Assembly: GCA_937915285.1 (NCBI GenBank)
Contig: CALDNG010000406.1
Coordinates: forward strand, 1-11,707
Length of the DNA: 11,707 bases
Direction: 5' to 3'
From: an uncultured Desulfomonile sp.
GTDB lineage: Bacteria > Desulfobacterota > Desulfomonilia > Desulfomonilales > Desulfomonilaceae
Positions 1 through 7,803 of this stretch are shown piece by piece; position 1 is the first letter of the stretch; each line of letters begins with the position of its first letter. Under the pieces are notes generated by a model. That model saw nothing but the letters and a program-made list of their open reading frames with translations, searched no databases and had not been told where the DNA came from. Made by a program: the position numbers and the translations under genes.

Positions 1-2361
1 AACGTTCGCAAACATATAGAGCTTCGCGGAATACTTCAGGGAATCGGTTGTCGGACTACGCTTAGCCGATTTGCAAGCAGGTTGAAACTTGCCGGGTGGG
101 TCATCAATACCTCTGACGCAGTGACACTGGAAATAGAAGGACCTGAAGAGTCATGTCGTAATTTTCTCGATGAGCTTCCGGGAATTATTCCGGCTCCCGG
201 CCGAATAGACCAGATGACGGTCTCAGCGACTGATCCAATTGGTGAAAAAACCTTTCAGATAAGGAACAGTTCACATGGCAAACGGGGCCACACCCCTATT
301 CCACCGGACGTAAGCGTTTGCCCAGAGTGTGTCAATGAACTCTTTGACCCAGATAACAGGCGTTTTCTCTATCCTTTTATTACCTGCACAGTCTGTGGTC
401 CACGTTTTACCGTGGTTCGATCATTCCCTTATGATCGCGAACGCACCAGCATGGCCGATTTCACAATGTGCCCAGAATGCATGGAAGAATACGAAACCCC
501 GGTTGACAGGCGGTTTCATTCCCAGACAAATTCGTGCCGGGCTTGTGGTCCCAAGCTGATAATTGTTGATCCTGATGGGAACCCCATTCCTGGGGAACCA
601 ATCACAAGCGCCCTTAAAATGTTAAAACAGGGCAAGATAATCGCCATCAAGGGCATCGGAGGCTTTCATCTGGCATGTGACGCGTTAGACAGCAAGGCAG
701 TACAACTCCTGAGAGACCGTAAGGGAAGAGCCGAAAAGCCTTTTGCCGTCATGATGAACAATATGGATACGGTCAGGTATTATTGTGCTGTTTCCGAACT
801 GGAAGAATCAGTCCTTACATCAATGGCTTCACCAATAGTATTGCTTAGATCTACCGGTAAAAAACTCGCAAAAGGCGTGGCGCCCGGTATGTCGAATTTC
901 GGAGTCATGCTCCCATACACTCCCATCCACCATCTTCTTTTCAAGCACCCGCTTCTGAACGAGGACACCCTCCCTGTGGCCCTTGTCATGACATCGGGAA
1001 ACAGGTCTGAAGAGCCGATATGTAAGGACAATGATGAGGCGTTGAGGCGTTTGAGGGACCTTGTGGACGCTTTTGTCATTCATGATCGTGAAATAGTTCT
1101 GAGAGCGGACGACTCGATAGTCCGCGCTATTTCAGAAAAGGCGGTTGTATTCAGAAGGTCCAGAGGTTATGTCCCGGGCGCGTTTCCACTGAAAAGGGTT
1201 TTGGGAAGATCGGGAAAGCTCTCGGGTGTGGATGAAGAACAGGACAATGATGACTTAGGGAGACGGGCGTTTGTCGGGACGGGGGGTGATTTAAAAAATG
1301 CGCCGGCAATACTGAAAGGCGACCTCATAGTTCCCGGTCCGCATGTGGGTGATCTGGCATCACCTATTGCTCAGGATTATTTCGAAAGTTCCGTGGATGT
1401 CCTCGCAGATTATCTTGAAGTTAAACCAGACTTTATGGCGTTTGATCCACATCCCGAATATTTCAGTCATCATTTGGCTAGAAGATCCGGTTTAAAGTCA
1501 TTTTCCGTCTACCACCACCACGCGCACGCCGTGAGCCTTCTTGTAGAAAAAGATATTAACTCACCCACCCTGTTCGCTGTATTTGACGGCACAGGTTATG
1601 GCACGGACGGGTCAGTGTGGGGTGGTGAATTCATGGTTGCTGACCGCTCTTCATTTGAACGCCTTGGACGATTCAGTCTTTTTCCTCTGATCGGAGGCGA
1701 ATCAGCCATAAGGGAGCCTGCCAGAATACTTGCTGGTCTACTCTGGCTTGCAAACGGGTATAAATTGACGGATAGAGTTAGAAACATTCTGGGGCCAGAT
1801 GCCCTAATGGCAGACCTATGGATTGAGACTTTAATCAAGGGAATAAACTCGCCGTTGACCTCGTCAGTCGGAAGGCTGTTCGATGCCGCCGCCGTACTGG
1901 CTGGCTTCAGAAAACAGGTTACTTTTGAGAGTCAGGCCTCCATGTGGTTTGAAGGCGTGGCCCATCCTGAAGAGAATGGAAAATATGAAACTCAAATAGT
2001 TGACAATGGCCTGATTGAAGTCGATTCTGGGGCCTTGATTGGCAGCATGTCAGAGGATGCCCTCTCAGGGACGTCACCTTCAGTCATGTCGGCTCGATTC
2101 CACAATTCGCTCTCCTCAATAGTGTCAGAAGTCCTTGAAATGCTGGCAAAAAGAACAGGCATTGAAACTGTCGGACTGACAGGAGGATGTTTCCAGAACA
2201 GGCTGTTGACTGAAAAATCGGTTGAATACCTTCGCAGAAAAGGTTTAAATCCACTGTCTCACGAATCAATTCCCCCAAATGATGGTGGCATTGCTATCGG
2301 ACAGGTGGCTTGTGCGTTTGAAAGACTGTATTGTGGACCTGATAAAAGACGAGATTCCTAA
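1..2361 (+). CDS. hypF: HypF, carbamoyltransferase for [NiFe]-hydrogenase cyanide ligand synthesis (5'-partial)
   Basis: HypF takes the carbamoyl group of carbamoyl phosphate and, using ATP, loads it onto the C-terminal cysteine of HypE, the first step of cyanide ligand synthesis (family knowledge). The reading frame is open from base 1 and its first residues are already acylphosphatase sequence, so the true start lies outside the window. A TTG at 82 would cut this domain in half. Domains in order, numbered from base 1: acylphosphatase, about 1-90, with RGILQGIGCR and the catalytic pair Arg18 and Asn36; two zinc fingers of form CX2CX18CX2C (Cys107/110/129/132 and 157/160/179/182); a YrdC-like domain, about 195-385, with KGIGGFHLACDA and TSGNRSEEP; a Kae1-like domain with metal-site HHHAHA at 505-510, and GGCFQN and NDGG near the end. 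The visible 786 residues come close to full family length. The acylphosphatase loop is unusual (GIGCRTT instead of the common GVGFRPF). It is followed after 27 bp by hypC. Confidence 0.96.
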   Translation, partial: NVRKHIELRGILQGIGCRTTLSRFASRLKLAGWVINTSDAVTLEIEGPEESCRNFLDELPGIIPAPGRIDQMTVSATDPIGEKTFQIRNSSHGKRGHTPIPPDVSVCPECVNELFDPDNRRFLYPFITCTVCGPRFTVVRSFPYDRERTSMADFTMCPECMEEYETPVDRRFHSQTNSCRACGPKLIIVDPDGNPIPGEPITSALKMLKQGKIIAIKGIGGFHLACDALDSKAVQLLRDRKGRAEKPFAVMMNNMDTVRYYCAVSELEESVLTSMASPIVLLRSTGKKLAKGVAPGMSNFGVMLPYTPIHHLLFKHPLLNEDTLPVALVMTSGNRSEEPICKDNDEALRRLRDLVDAFVIHDREIVLRADDSIVRAISEKAVVFRRSRGYVPGAFPLKRVLGRSGKLSGVDEEQDNDDLGRRAFVGTGGDLKNAPAILKGDLIVPGPHVGDLASPIAQDYFESSVDVLADYLEVKPDFMAFDPHPEYFSHHLARRSGLKSFSVYHHHAHAVSLLVEKDINSPTLFAVFDGTGYGTDGSVWGGEFMVADRSSFERLGRFSLFPLIGGESAIREPARILAGLLWLANGYKLTDRVRNILGPDALMADLWIETLIKGINSPLTSSVGRLFDAAAVLAGFRKQVTFESQASMWFEGVAHPEENGKYETQIVDNGLIEVDSGALIGSMSEDALSGTSPSVMSARFHNSLSSIVSEVLEMLAKRTGIETVGLTGGCFQNRLLTEKSVEYLRRKGLNPLSHESIPPNDGGIAIGQVACAFERLYCGPDKRRDS

Positions 2362-2388
2362 CCATAAAAAACAACAAGGACGTTTGAA

Positions 2389-2628
2389 ATGTGTTTGGCT
2401 GTTCCAATGCAACTAGTTGAAATTACTGGAGAAGGTACTGGCAAAGTAGATGCCGGTGGGGTCAGGGCAGATGTAAGCCTGATTATGACTCCGGACGTTC
2501 AGGTTGGAGATTATTTGATAATTCATGCCGGTTTCTCCATTGAGGCCCTGGATCCAGAGGAGGCTCGAATTCGCTTGGACCTTTTCCGGGAACTGGCTGA
2601 AGCTACCAAAGATGAGGACTACAATTGA
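2389..2628 (+). CDS. hypC: HypC/HybG/HupF-family [NiFe]-hydrogenase assembly chaperone
   Basis: Small chaperone of 79 residues, the usual family size. It binds HypD to form the scaffold on which Fe(CN)2CO is built, then escorts the iron to the hydrogenase large-subunit precursor (family knowledge). The sequence shows the obligatory N-terminal MCLAVP, in which Cys2 (exposed after Met removal) is the iron/partner ligand, and the conserved VGDYLIIHAGFSIE segment with His46. The start is well set: AAGGA at 2376-2380 lies 8 nt before the ATG. It follows hypF by 27 bp, and its stop codon overlaps the TTG start of hypD. Members of this family are often specific for one hydrogenase, but the sequence alone does not say which one this serves. 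Confidence 0.96.
   Translation: MCLAVPMQLVEITGEGTGKVDAGGVRADVSLIMTPDVQVGDYLIIHAGFSIEALDPEEARIRLDLFRELAEATKDEDYN
2614..2628 (+). promoter_or_regulatory. Ribosome binding site and hypC/hypD stop-start overlap
   Basis: GAGGA at 2614-2618 lies 6 nt before a TTG at 2625-2627. The TTG shares two bases with the hypC stop TGA at 2626-2628, giving the overlap TTGA. No ATG or GTG start lies nearby upstream of the conserved HypD region, so the TTG is the best start. The overlap suggests translational coupling, which would make equal amounts of the two complex partners HypC and HypD. Confidence 0.75.
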
Positions 2629-3707
2629 CGACAAATGATCAGGCCCAAGCGGCCAAAAAGCTTGTTAAAGACATCAAGGTGTTGTGCTCGAGGGCATCAA
2701 AACCTCTAAAATTCATGGAGGTCTGCGGCACACACACCATGGCCATCCATGAATCGGGATTAAAAAGCCTTCTTAGCCCCGAGGTTACACTGGTTTCTGG
2801 TCCGGGATGTCCTGTTTGTGTGACCGAGAAACGCTTTATAGACCACGCGGTGCTGATCGGAAAAAAATTTGACGCATGTCTTGTAACATTCGGTGACCTT
2901 ATACGCGTTCCTGGTACGTTCGGTTCTCTCTCCGACTTCAGATCGCAAGGTGGACTGGTAAAAATTATTTACTCACCTATGGATTGTATTGACATCGTCA
3001 GCAAAGAATCCCCGAGGCCGGTGGTCTTTTTAGGAGTCGGTTTCGAGACCACATCCCCCACCATAGCTGCAACCGTCAAAACTGCTTCGATCAAAGGATT
3101 GACAAATTTCTTCGTACTTCCGGCTTTCAAAACCATTCATCCACCTTTGAAAATACTGGCGTCAAAGCCCGACTTGAGTGGTTTCCTGCTGCCGGGTCAT
3201 GTCTCGGCAATTATAGGTTCAGATTGTTATCAATACCTTGCTGACACATTTAACAAACCGGGTGTAGTTGCGGGCTTTGAGGCCTTAGACATATTGATAG
3301 CGATTCGTGATCTGGTGGGCATGGCATCCGCAGATGAAGCCAGGATAATTAATGATTACAAGAGAGTAGTCCGTGGTAGTGGAAATCTGGCGGCCCAAGC
3401 GCTGACCGATGAGGTTTTTGAACCGTGTGACGCATCCTGGAGAGGTCTGGGAGTGATACCGGGGAGCGGCCTTTCGTTCAGGGAGCCTTATAGGAGTTTC
3501 GACGCCTCGAGGAACCTTCTTGTGGATGTTCCGGACGCCAAGGACGACCCGAGGTGCAGATGTTCCAACATTCTGACGGGAAGCCTTCAGCCTGACAAAT
3601 GCGGACTTTTCGGTAGGGAATGCACACCTGAACAACCGGTAGGACCTTGCATGGTTTCTTCGGAAGGGACCTGCGCTGCTTATTACAAATACGGGACGGT
3701 TAATTAA
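2625..3707 (+). CDS. hypD: HypD, [4Fe-4S] scaffold protein for Fe(CN)2CO assembly
   Basis: HypD, with HypC, holds the iron to which two cyanides and one CO are attached, and it contains a [4Fe-4S] cluster needed for the redox steps (family knowledge). The 360-residue product has the expected motifs: MEVCGTHT with Cys34; SGPGCPVC with Cys62 and Cys65, at the same spacing as Cys41/Cys69/Cys72 in E. coli HypD; GFETTSPT in the central domain; LLPGHVSAIIG; and the C-terminal cysteine-rich cluster region, about 310-355 (PRCRC, KCGLFGREC, GPCMVSSEGTC). The start is a TTG overlapping the hypC stop, supported by GAGGA 6 nt upstream. The stop at 3705-3707 directly abuts the ATG of hypE. Confidence 0.96.
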   Translation: MTTNDQAQAAKKLVKDIKVLCSRASKPLKFMEVCGTHTMAIHESGLKSLLSPEVTLVSGPGCPVCVTEKRFIDHAVLIGKKFDACLVTFGDLIRVPGTFGSLSDFRSQGGLVKIIYSPMDCIDIVSKESPRPVVFLGVGFETTSPTIAATVKTASIKGLTNFFVLPAFKTIHPPLKILASKPDLSGFLLPGHVSAIIGSDCYQYLADTFNKPGVVAGFEALDILIAIRDLVGMASADEARIINDYKRVVRGSGNLAAQALTDEVFEPCDASWRGLGVIPGSGLSFREPYRSFDASRNLLVDVPDAKDDPRCRCSNILTGSLQPDKCGLFGRECTPEQPVGPCMVSSEGTCAAYYKYGTVN

Positions 3708-4727
3708 ATGTCAGCAAATGGTGATACACGGGTCCTCCTTGGGCATGGTGGAGGAGGCAGGATGACGGGCCGTTTAATAAGAAATACCATTCTGCCTCGA
3801 TTGAATCGTGGCAAGCTGGGGGCCTTGCCTGATTCGGTTGTCCTGAATGGACTAGGATCCCGCATCGCATACACCACGGACTCTTACACGGTGTCTCCTT
3901 TATTCTTCCCGGGAGGAAACATAGGATCCCTGGCTATCCACGGCACTTGCAATGATCTGGCATGTTCAGGCGCACGTCCTGTTTTTTTGTCACTAGGACT
4001 CATACTGGAAGAGGGTCTTGATCTATCCGATCTTGAGAACATACTCGACTCAATGTCGGAGGCCGCTGACCAGGCCGAGGTCGAAATAGTGACCGGTGAC
4101 ACCAAGGTAGTTCCCAAGGGAAGCGCCGACAGGATATTCATCAACACCTCCGGAATCGGCATGATTGAGCATGACTCCATTTTTGGGACCGAGTTCGTGG
4201 AGGTTGGTGATGAAATCATAGTAAGCGGGCCGGTCGGAAATCACGGAATGGCCATCATGCTTAGCCGGGCTGAGTTCTCATTTGATTTCAACATAAAATC
4301 GGATTCAGCCTCAATATGGCCCGTTGTTGAGAGACTTCTTGAGATTGGTTCAGGGCTCAGGTTTCTGAGAGACCCCACCCGTGGAGGATTGGCAGCTACA
4401 CTAAATGAAATAGCGTCATCCGCTTGCGCTGAAATTGTGGTCGATGAGACCGCCATACCGATTGATAAGGAAGTCCGGTCGGCATCTGAAATCCTGGGGA
4501 TTGACCCGCTTGTGGCGGCTAATGAAGGCAAGGTTGTTGCGGTAGTAAAAAAAGGAATGGGCCATAAAGCGGTAAGTCTGATGTCGGAATGCGAATTGTC
4601 AAAAGGGGCATGTGTCATAGGAGAAATTAGCTCCAAGAAAGCGGTTCGCGTGGTTATGAACACAAGAATCGGTGGCGCCAGAATAATGGCAGAGCCTACA
4701 GGCGAGTTGTTGCCGAGAATCTGTTAA
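3708..4727 (+). CDS. hypE: HypE, carbamoyl dehydratase making the thiocyanate/cyanide donor
   Basis: HypE receives the carbamoyl group from HypF on its last cysteine and dehydrates it with ATP to a thiocyanate, which supplies CN to the HypC-HypD iron (family knowledge). The 339-residue protein is of standard length and has the PurM/AIR-synthetase fold signatures: glycine-rich LGHGGGGRM near residue 11; YTTDSYTVSPLFFPGG; HGTCNDLACSGARP; ILEEGLDLSDL; TGDTKVVPKG; RDPTRGGLAATLNE. It ends in the diagnostic PRIC, whose terminal Cys339 is the acceptor, so the substrate-carrying residue is intact. The C-terminus also separates it from the related proteins SelD and PurM. The ATG follows the hypD stop with no gap; only a weak GGACGG (3694-3699) precedes it, so coupling to hypD translation is likely. 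It is the last gene of the visible hyp operon. Confidence 0.96.
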   Translation: MSANGDTRVLLGHGGGGRMTGRLIRNTILPRLNRGKLGALPDSVVLNGLGSRIAYTTDSYTVSPLFFPGGNIGSLAIHGTCNDLACSGARPVFLSLGLILEEGLDLSDLENILDSMSEAADQAEVEIVTGDTKVVPKGSADRIFINTSGIGMIEHDSIFGTEFVEVGDEIIVSGPVGNHGMAIMLSRAEFSFDFNIKSDSASIWPVVERLLEIGSGLRFLRDPTRGGLAATLNEIASSACAEIVVDETAIPIDKEVRSASEILGIDPLVAANEGKVVAVVKKGMGHKAVSLMSECELSKGACVIGEISSKKAVRVVMNTRIGGARIMAEPTGELLPRIC

Positions 4728-4746
4728 TATTCAGTTCCCTCTTCTC

Positions 4747-4770
4747 AAAAAGCGCCTGATTCAGGTGGGC
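4747..4770 (-). terminator. Weak candidate intrinsic terminator for the DUF2461 gene
   Basis: The 101 bp between the convergent genes contain the dyad CCTGA-T-TCAGG (4755-4765). Read on the minus strand it is followed 3 nt later by five T (complement of 4747-4751), as in a short intrinsic terminator for the minus-strand gene. The stem is only 4-5 bp plus imperfect flanking pairs. No T tract follows on the plus strand, so no clear terminator for hypE is seen. Confidence 0.28.
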
Positions 4771-4828
4771 AGTAGAAAATCTGTCTCCCTGGCCTCGACC
4801 GAATATTGAAGCAGATCCGGGCTCAAAA

Positions 4829-5542
4829 TCATTTGGTTGATTTCATGATCCTTTCATTCATTTCAACAAGCCATTTATGTATAGGTTGCATGTCCCGAAA
4901 TCTTTCGAAACAGAAATCTATTAGCTGATCCGACATCAGTTCATCAGGGGCCGGCATTTCACAGGAGGCTGTAAGCCCCGCTAACAGAAGAAGCCTGGCG
5001 TTTTCATGATTCTTGTCATAGCCTCTGGGAACCTTCTTGTATTTTTCTACGCCAATCTCATAAGGTCCTTTGGAGACAACCTTTCTGATGGCATTGTTTA
5101 ATGATTTTCCATGAACCGGATCCACAACTGATTGGCGGTACTGTTCCAGATGGTCCCTGGAAAAACAGTGGTTTCCGACTCCCAGCATTATTGTGGGAGG
5201 CTCCAGATGGAAATAAAAACCGGGACAATCCATCTTCGCCATCCGTCCCTCCCAGAAAAATATCCCTAGGTGAGTCTTATAGGGGGTCTTGTTGTGACTG
5301 AAACGAGTATCCCTGTAAGGTCTGAATATGGATCGATTCATCCTTGAATCTGCTATTATTCCGGGAGCAATTTCCCTCAACGCATTTCCCATGTCATGAA
5401 CAAATAGCCGAGCAGGCGTCATCACGTTCTTTTCAAAATCCTCCCGATGTTCATCAAACCACTGTTTCCTGTTGTTATTTCTTAACTGCTCAAAAAAATC
5501 GAGACAAGCTTCAGGAAAACCATAGAAAATTCTGACTGACAT
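4829..5542 (-). CDS. DUF2461 / TIGR02453 family protein of unknown function
   Basis: The family has no established biochemical role, so no function is assigned. From the chosen ATG the protein has 237 residues, near the usual size for the family. Family features seen include the start GFPEACLDFFEQL followed by NNNRKQWFDEHREDFE (residues 22-37), and the central signature IFRPYRDTRFSHNKTPYKTH, which is highly conserved in this group. There is no signal peptide or membrane segment, so it is probably cytosolic. The reading frame extends upstream to a GTG at 5602, but the 20 extra residues precede the conserved start and that GTG has no ribosome binding site. The ATG at 5542 has GGGG 8 nt upstream. 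The gene stands alone: it converges on hypE (101 bp gap) and diverges from cstA, so nothing ties it to hydrogenase maturation or pyruvate uptake. Confidence 0.88.
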   Translation of the reverse strand: MSVRIFYGFPEACLDFFEQLRNNNRKQWFDEHREDFEKNVMTPARLFVHDMGNALREIAPGIIADSRMNRSIFRPYRDTRFSHNKTPYKTHLGIFFWEGRMAKMDCPGFYFHLEPPTIMLGVGNHCFSRDHLEQYRQSVVDPVHGKSLNNAIRKVVSKGPYEIGVEKYKKVPRGYDKNHENARLLLLAGLTASCEMPAPDELMSDQLIDFCFERFRDMQPIHKWLVEMNERIMKSTK

Positions 5543-5854
5543 TTTCGAAACCCCGCTGATGTATGAAATGAAACCGTTCGTTCCCTTATGAAAACCTCTC
5601 ACAGAATAATACGACCTATCACCACATCACCTGTTGCCAACTTTTTTGTCAAGCAGGATAGTGCGACGATGAAGACCATGTTCAAGTTGATGCTCCTGGA
5701 CCAAAAATAGAAATAATTTCTCCATGATGCCCCTACAGATGATTGGCGTCAACATTTGTCCCAGGAGTTTGGACTGATTCACACTGGATTGAAAACCTGC
5801 TCTTTTAATTCTTGATTTTTGTTCATCGCCAAATACAACAAGGAGGCTATTTCT
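5543..5854. other. Divergent intergenic region between the DUF2461 gene and cstA
   Basis: No gene is seen in these 312 bp. Minus strand: a perfect TTGACA (complement of 5647-5652) could be a -35 box, but the hexamer 17 bp on (TGATGT, complement of 5624-5629) is a poor -10. Plus strand: TTGAAA (5789-5794) is followed after 17 bp by TTGATT (5812-5817), a weak promoter that would sit just before cstA. Possible operator material includes a near-exact direct repeat, TGATGCTCCT (5688-5697) and TGATGCCCCT (5725-5734), 37 bp apart. There is also a 7-bp inverted pair, CTCCTGG (5693-5699) and CCAGGAG (5761-5767). Two tiny reading frames, 13 and 17 codons at 5669-5710 and 5724-5777, have no ribosome binding site and are not called. 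A LytTR regulator target is expected here, but no site can be assigned with confidence. Confidence 0.4.
5840..5846 (+). promoter_or_regulatory. Strong Shine-Dalgarno that fixes the cstA start
   Basis: AAGGAGG lies 8 nt before GTG 5855-5857. It lies inside the reading frame if a TTG at 5819 were used, and that TTG has no ribosome binding site. The GTG is also immediately followed by the first hydrophobic membrane segment, so the protein most likely begins there. Confidence 0.85.
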
Positions 5855-7669
5855 GTGAATGCTCTAACCCTGGTTTTTGTAGCTTTGCTGGTATTTGTCC
5901 TGGCATACAGATTTTATGGGCTGTTTATAGCCAGGAAAGTTCTCAAGATCAATCCCGCAAAACCTACCCCTGCAGTGACCATGGAGGACGGTCACGACTA
6001 CCATGCGACCAACAAATATGTTCTATTTGGTCATCACTTTGCTGCCATAGCGGCAGCCGGGCCCTTATTGGGACCGGTTTTGGCCGCCCAGTTCGGATTC
6101 CTCCCCGGAGCCCTCTGGATAATAATCGGGGCAGTTGTAGCAGGAGCAGTTCACGACATGGTCGTGTTGTTCGCCTCGGTGCGTTACAAGGGTCAGAGTC
6201 TTTCTATCATTGCGAAGACCGAAATCGGGCCGACTGCTGGTGGGGTAGCCTCGATAGCCATTTTGTTCATCCTGATCCTGACACTGGCCGGTCTTTCGAT
6301 TGCTGTTGTCAACGCAATGTTTCATAGCCCCTGGGGCGCTTACACCGTTTTCTGCACTATCCCGATTGCCTTGATCATGGGCGTGTACATGCACATAATC
6401 AAGCCAGGCGATGTCCGTGGTGGAAGTCTGATGGGGGCAGCAATGCTGTTTCTTGCAGTTGTTACAGGCCCTTATGTTGCGGGAAACCCAACCCTGGCGT
6501 CATTCTTCACACTTTCTAAACCTCAGTTGTCAATCTTTATACCAATATACGGCTTCGTAGCTTCGGCTCTACCTGTGTGGTTGTTGTTGTGTCCAAGGGA
6601 TTATCTTTCGACATACCTTAAACTGGGAACAATCTTCATGCTGGCGGTTGGAATTCTCGTGGTCAGACCGGACCTCCAGATGGCGCCTCTCACCCAGTAT
6701 ATTCATGGAGGCGGACCGATTGTCCCTGGATCTGTGTATCCCTTCCTGTTTATAACCATAGCCTGTGGAGCGCTCTCTGGATTCCATGCCATAATTGGAA
6801 CCGGGACTACTCCCAAGATGATTTCGAGTGAGCAGGACATACCATTTGTTGGTTATGGCGCTATGCTTGCCGAGGGTTTCGTGGCGATCATGGCATTGAT
6901 AGCGGCGTGCGTGCTTGTTCCCGCTGATTATTTCGCCATTAATGCGGCCCCAGCGGCCTTCGAAAAGCTAGGCCTGACAACAGTCCATTTACCGAGCCTG
7001 TCTCAAGCGGTAGGCGAGCAGTTACAAGGTCGTCCTGGAGGCGCTGTTTCGTTGGCCGTAGGCATGGCCTACATCTTTTCATCAGTGCCCTATATGGAAA
7101 ACCTGATGGCGTACTGGTATCATTTTGCAATCATGTTTGAAGCGGTATTCATTTTGACGGCCGTTGACACGGGCACAAGGGTAGGACGCTACCTGCTTCA
7201 GGAAATGATAGGGGTAGTGATCCCGAAATTCCTTGAAAAGAAGTGGGTTCCTGGAATTGTTTCGACTAGCTTCCTGTTCACCCTTGCATGGGGATACCTC
7301 GTCTACACGGGAGACATCACCACGATCTGGCCATTGTTTGGAATGAGTAACCAGTTATTAGCCACATGCGGTCTGATAATTGGAACCACAATGATATTGA
7401 GAATGGGTAAACCAAAATACGCGCTAGTGACTGCCATACCGGGCCTTTTCATGGTTCCTGTCACGATGTCAGCGGGATACCTAAACATTGTTAACAACTT
7501 CTGGCCAAAGGGGTTGATGCTGCTGGTAGTCCTATCGGTTATTCTCATGATTCTAATGAGCGGGGTATTCGTGGAGGCTTTCAGGACGTGGTATAAACTG
7601 TTGACCGATCCAGGGTCACAATTAACTGAAGAAGAACTGGAAGAGAAGTTCAACGCAGCTACCTCATAG
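5855..7669 (+). CDS. cstA: CstA-family transporter (carbon starvation / pyruvate transporter)
   Basis: Polytopic inner-membrane carrier of 604 residues. E. coli homologues CstA and BtsT (YjiY) import pyruvate, and CstA has also been linked to peptide use. Family motifs are seen throughout: N-terminal YRFYGLFIARKVL after the first membrane helix; HHFAAIAAAGPLLGPVLAAQFG; GAVVAGAVHDMVVLFASVR; SGFHAIIGTGTTPKM near the middle, followed by VGYGAMLAEGFVAIMALIAA; FILTAVDTGTRVGRYLLQE; and LFGMSNQLLATCGLIIG. It is about 100 residues shorter than E. coli CstA or BtsT, mainly at the C-terminus, like many CstA proteins outside enterics. No ybdD-like small gene follows it. The gene ends in a strong terminator and is followed by a BtsS/BtsR-like pair, so pyruvate or a close carboxylate is the most likely substrate; this substrate assignment is inference from context. 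Confidence 0.92.
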   Translation: MNALTLVFVALLVFVLAYRFYGLFIARKVLKINPAKPTPAVTMEDGHDYHATNKYVLFGHHFAAIAAAGPLLGPVLAAQFGFLPGALWIIIGAVVAGAVHDMVVLFASVRYKGQSLSIIAKTEIGPTAGGVASIAILFILILTLAGLSIAVVNAMFHSPWGAYTVFCTIPIALIMGVYMHIIKPGDVRGGSLMGAAMLFLAVVTGPYVAGNPTLASFFTLSKPQLSIFIPIYGFVASALPVWLLLCPRDYLSTYLKLGTIFMLAVGILVVRPDLQMAPLTQYIHGGGPIVPGSVYPFLFITIACGALSGFHAIIGTGTTPKMISSEQDIPFVGYGAMLAEGFVAIMALIAACVLVPADYFAINAAPAAFEKLGLTTVHLPSLSQAVGEQLQGRPGGAVSLAVGMAYIFSSVPYMENLMAYWYHFAIMFEAVFILTAVDTGTRVGRYLLQEMIGVVIPKFLEKKWVPGIVSTSFLFTLAWGYLVYTGDITTIWPLFGMSNQLLATCGLIIGTTMILRMGKPKYALVTAIPGLFMVPVTMSAGYLNIVNNFWPKGLMLLVVLSVILMILMSGVFVEAFRTWYKLLTDPGSQLTEEELEEKFNAATS

Positions 7670-7699
7670 ATTTCCCGACACATTGAATTATTTCTTTAC

Positions 7700-7748
7700 A
7701 TTCGGCCAGTTCCGCAAACATTTGGTGGACCTGGCCGAATTCTTTTTT
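7700..7748 (+). terminator. Rho-independent terminator of cstA
   Basis: A perfect 10-bp inverted repeat, ATTCGGCCAG (7700-7709) and CTGGCCGAAT (7731-7740), extends inward after one mismatch by three more pairs (TCC 7711-7713 with GGA 7727-7729) and closes on a 13-nt loop. TTCTTTTTT follows directly. It starts 31 bp after the cstA stop and should largely separate cstA from the btsSR transcript. Confidence 0.92.
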
Positions 7749-7761
7749 GTGGACCCAGCCC

Positions 7762-7794
7762 TTAGCCCTTGATGCGGTCGCGCATGAAGGCTAA
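7762..7794. repeat. Imperfect palindrome / stem-loop in the btsS leader
   Basis: The left arm TTAGCCCTTGATGCG (7762-7776) pairs with CGCATGAAGGCTAA (7781-7794) around a 4-nt GTCG loop, with one G-G mismatch and one bulged C. About 13 base pairs form. No T tract follows on either strand, so it is not a standard terminator. It could be a REP-like palindrome, a dyad operator or a leader RNA structure. Confidence 0.6.
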
Positions 7795-7803
7795 AATCAA
7801 CTA

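Noticed and set aside
3708..4727. Reading the hypE gene as selD or another PurM-family enzyme
   Set aside because: The C-terminal PRIC, the neighbouring hypD and the overall motif set are diagnostic of HypE.
4728..4828. Intrinsic terminator for hypE on the + strand
   Set aside because: The only dyad, CCTGA-T-TCAGG, is short and is followed on the + strand by GTGGGC rather than a T tract. It fits a minus-strand terminator slightly better.
5743..5759. Sigma-54-like promoter (TTGGC followed by TTTGT) upstream of cstA
   Set aside because: The second element lacks the required GC dinucleotide and its spacing is off by one, so it does not meet the -24/-12 consensus.
5812..6327. A 171-codon open frame on the + strand overlapping the start of cstA
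   Set aside because: It is in another frame of the strongly supported transporter gene, its product is rich in Ser, Arg and Cys with no family motif, and it lacks a ribosome binding site.
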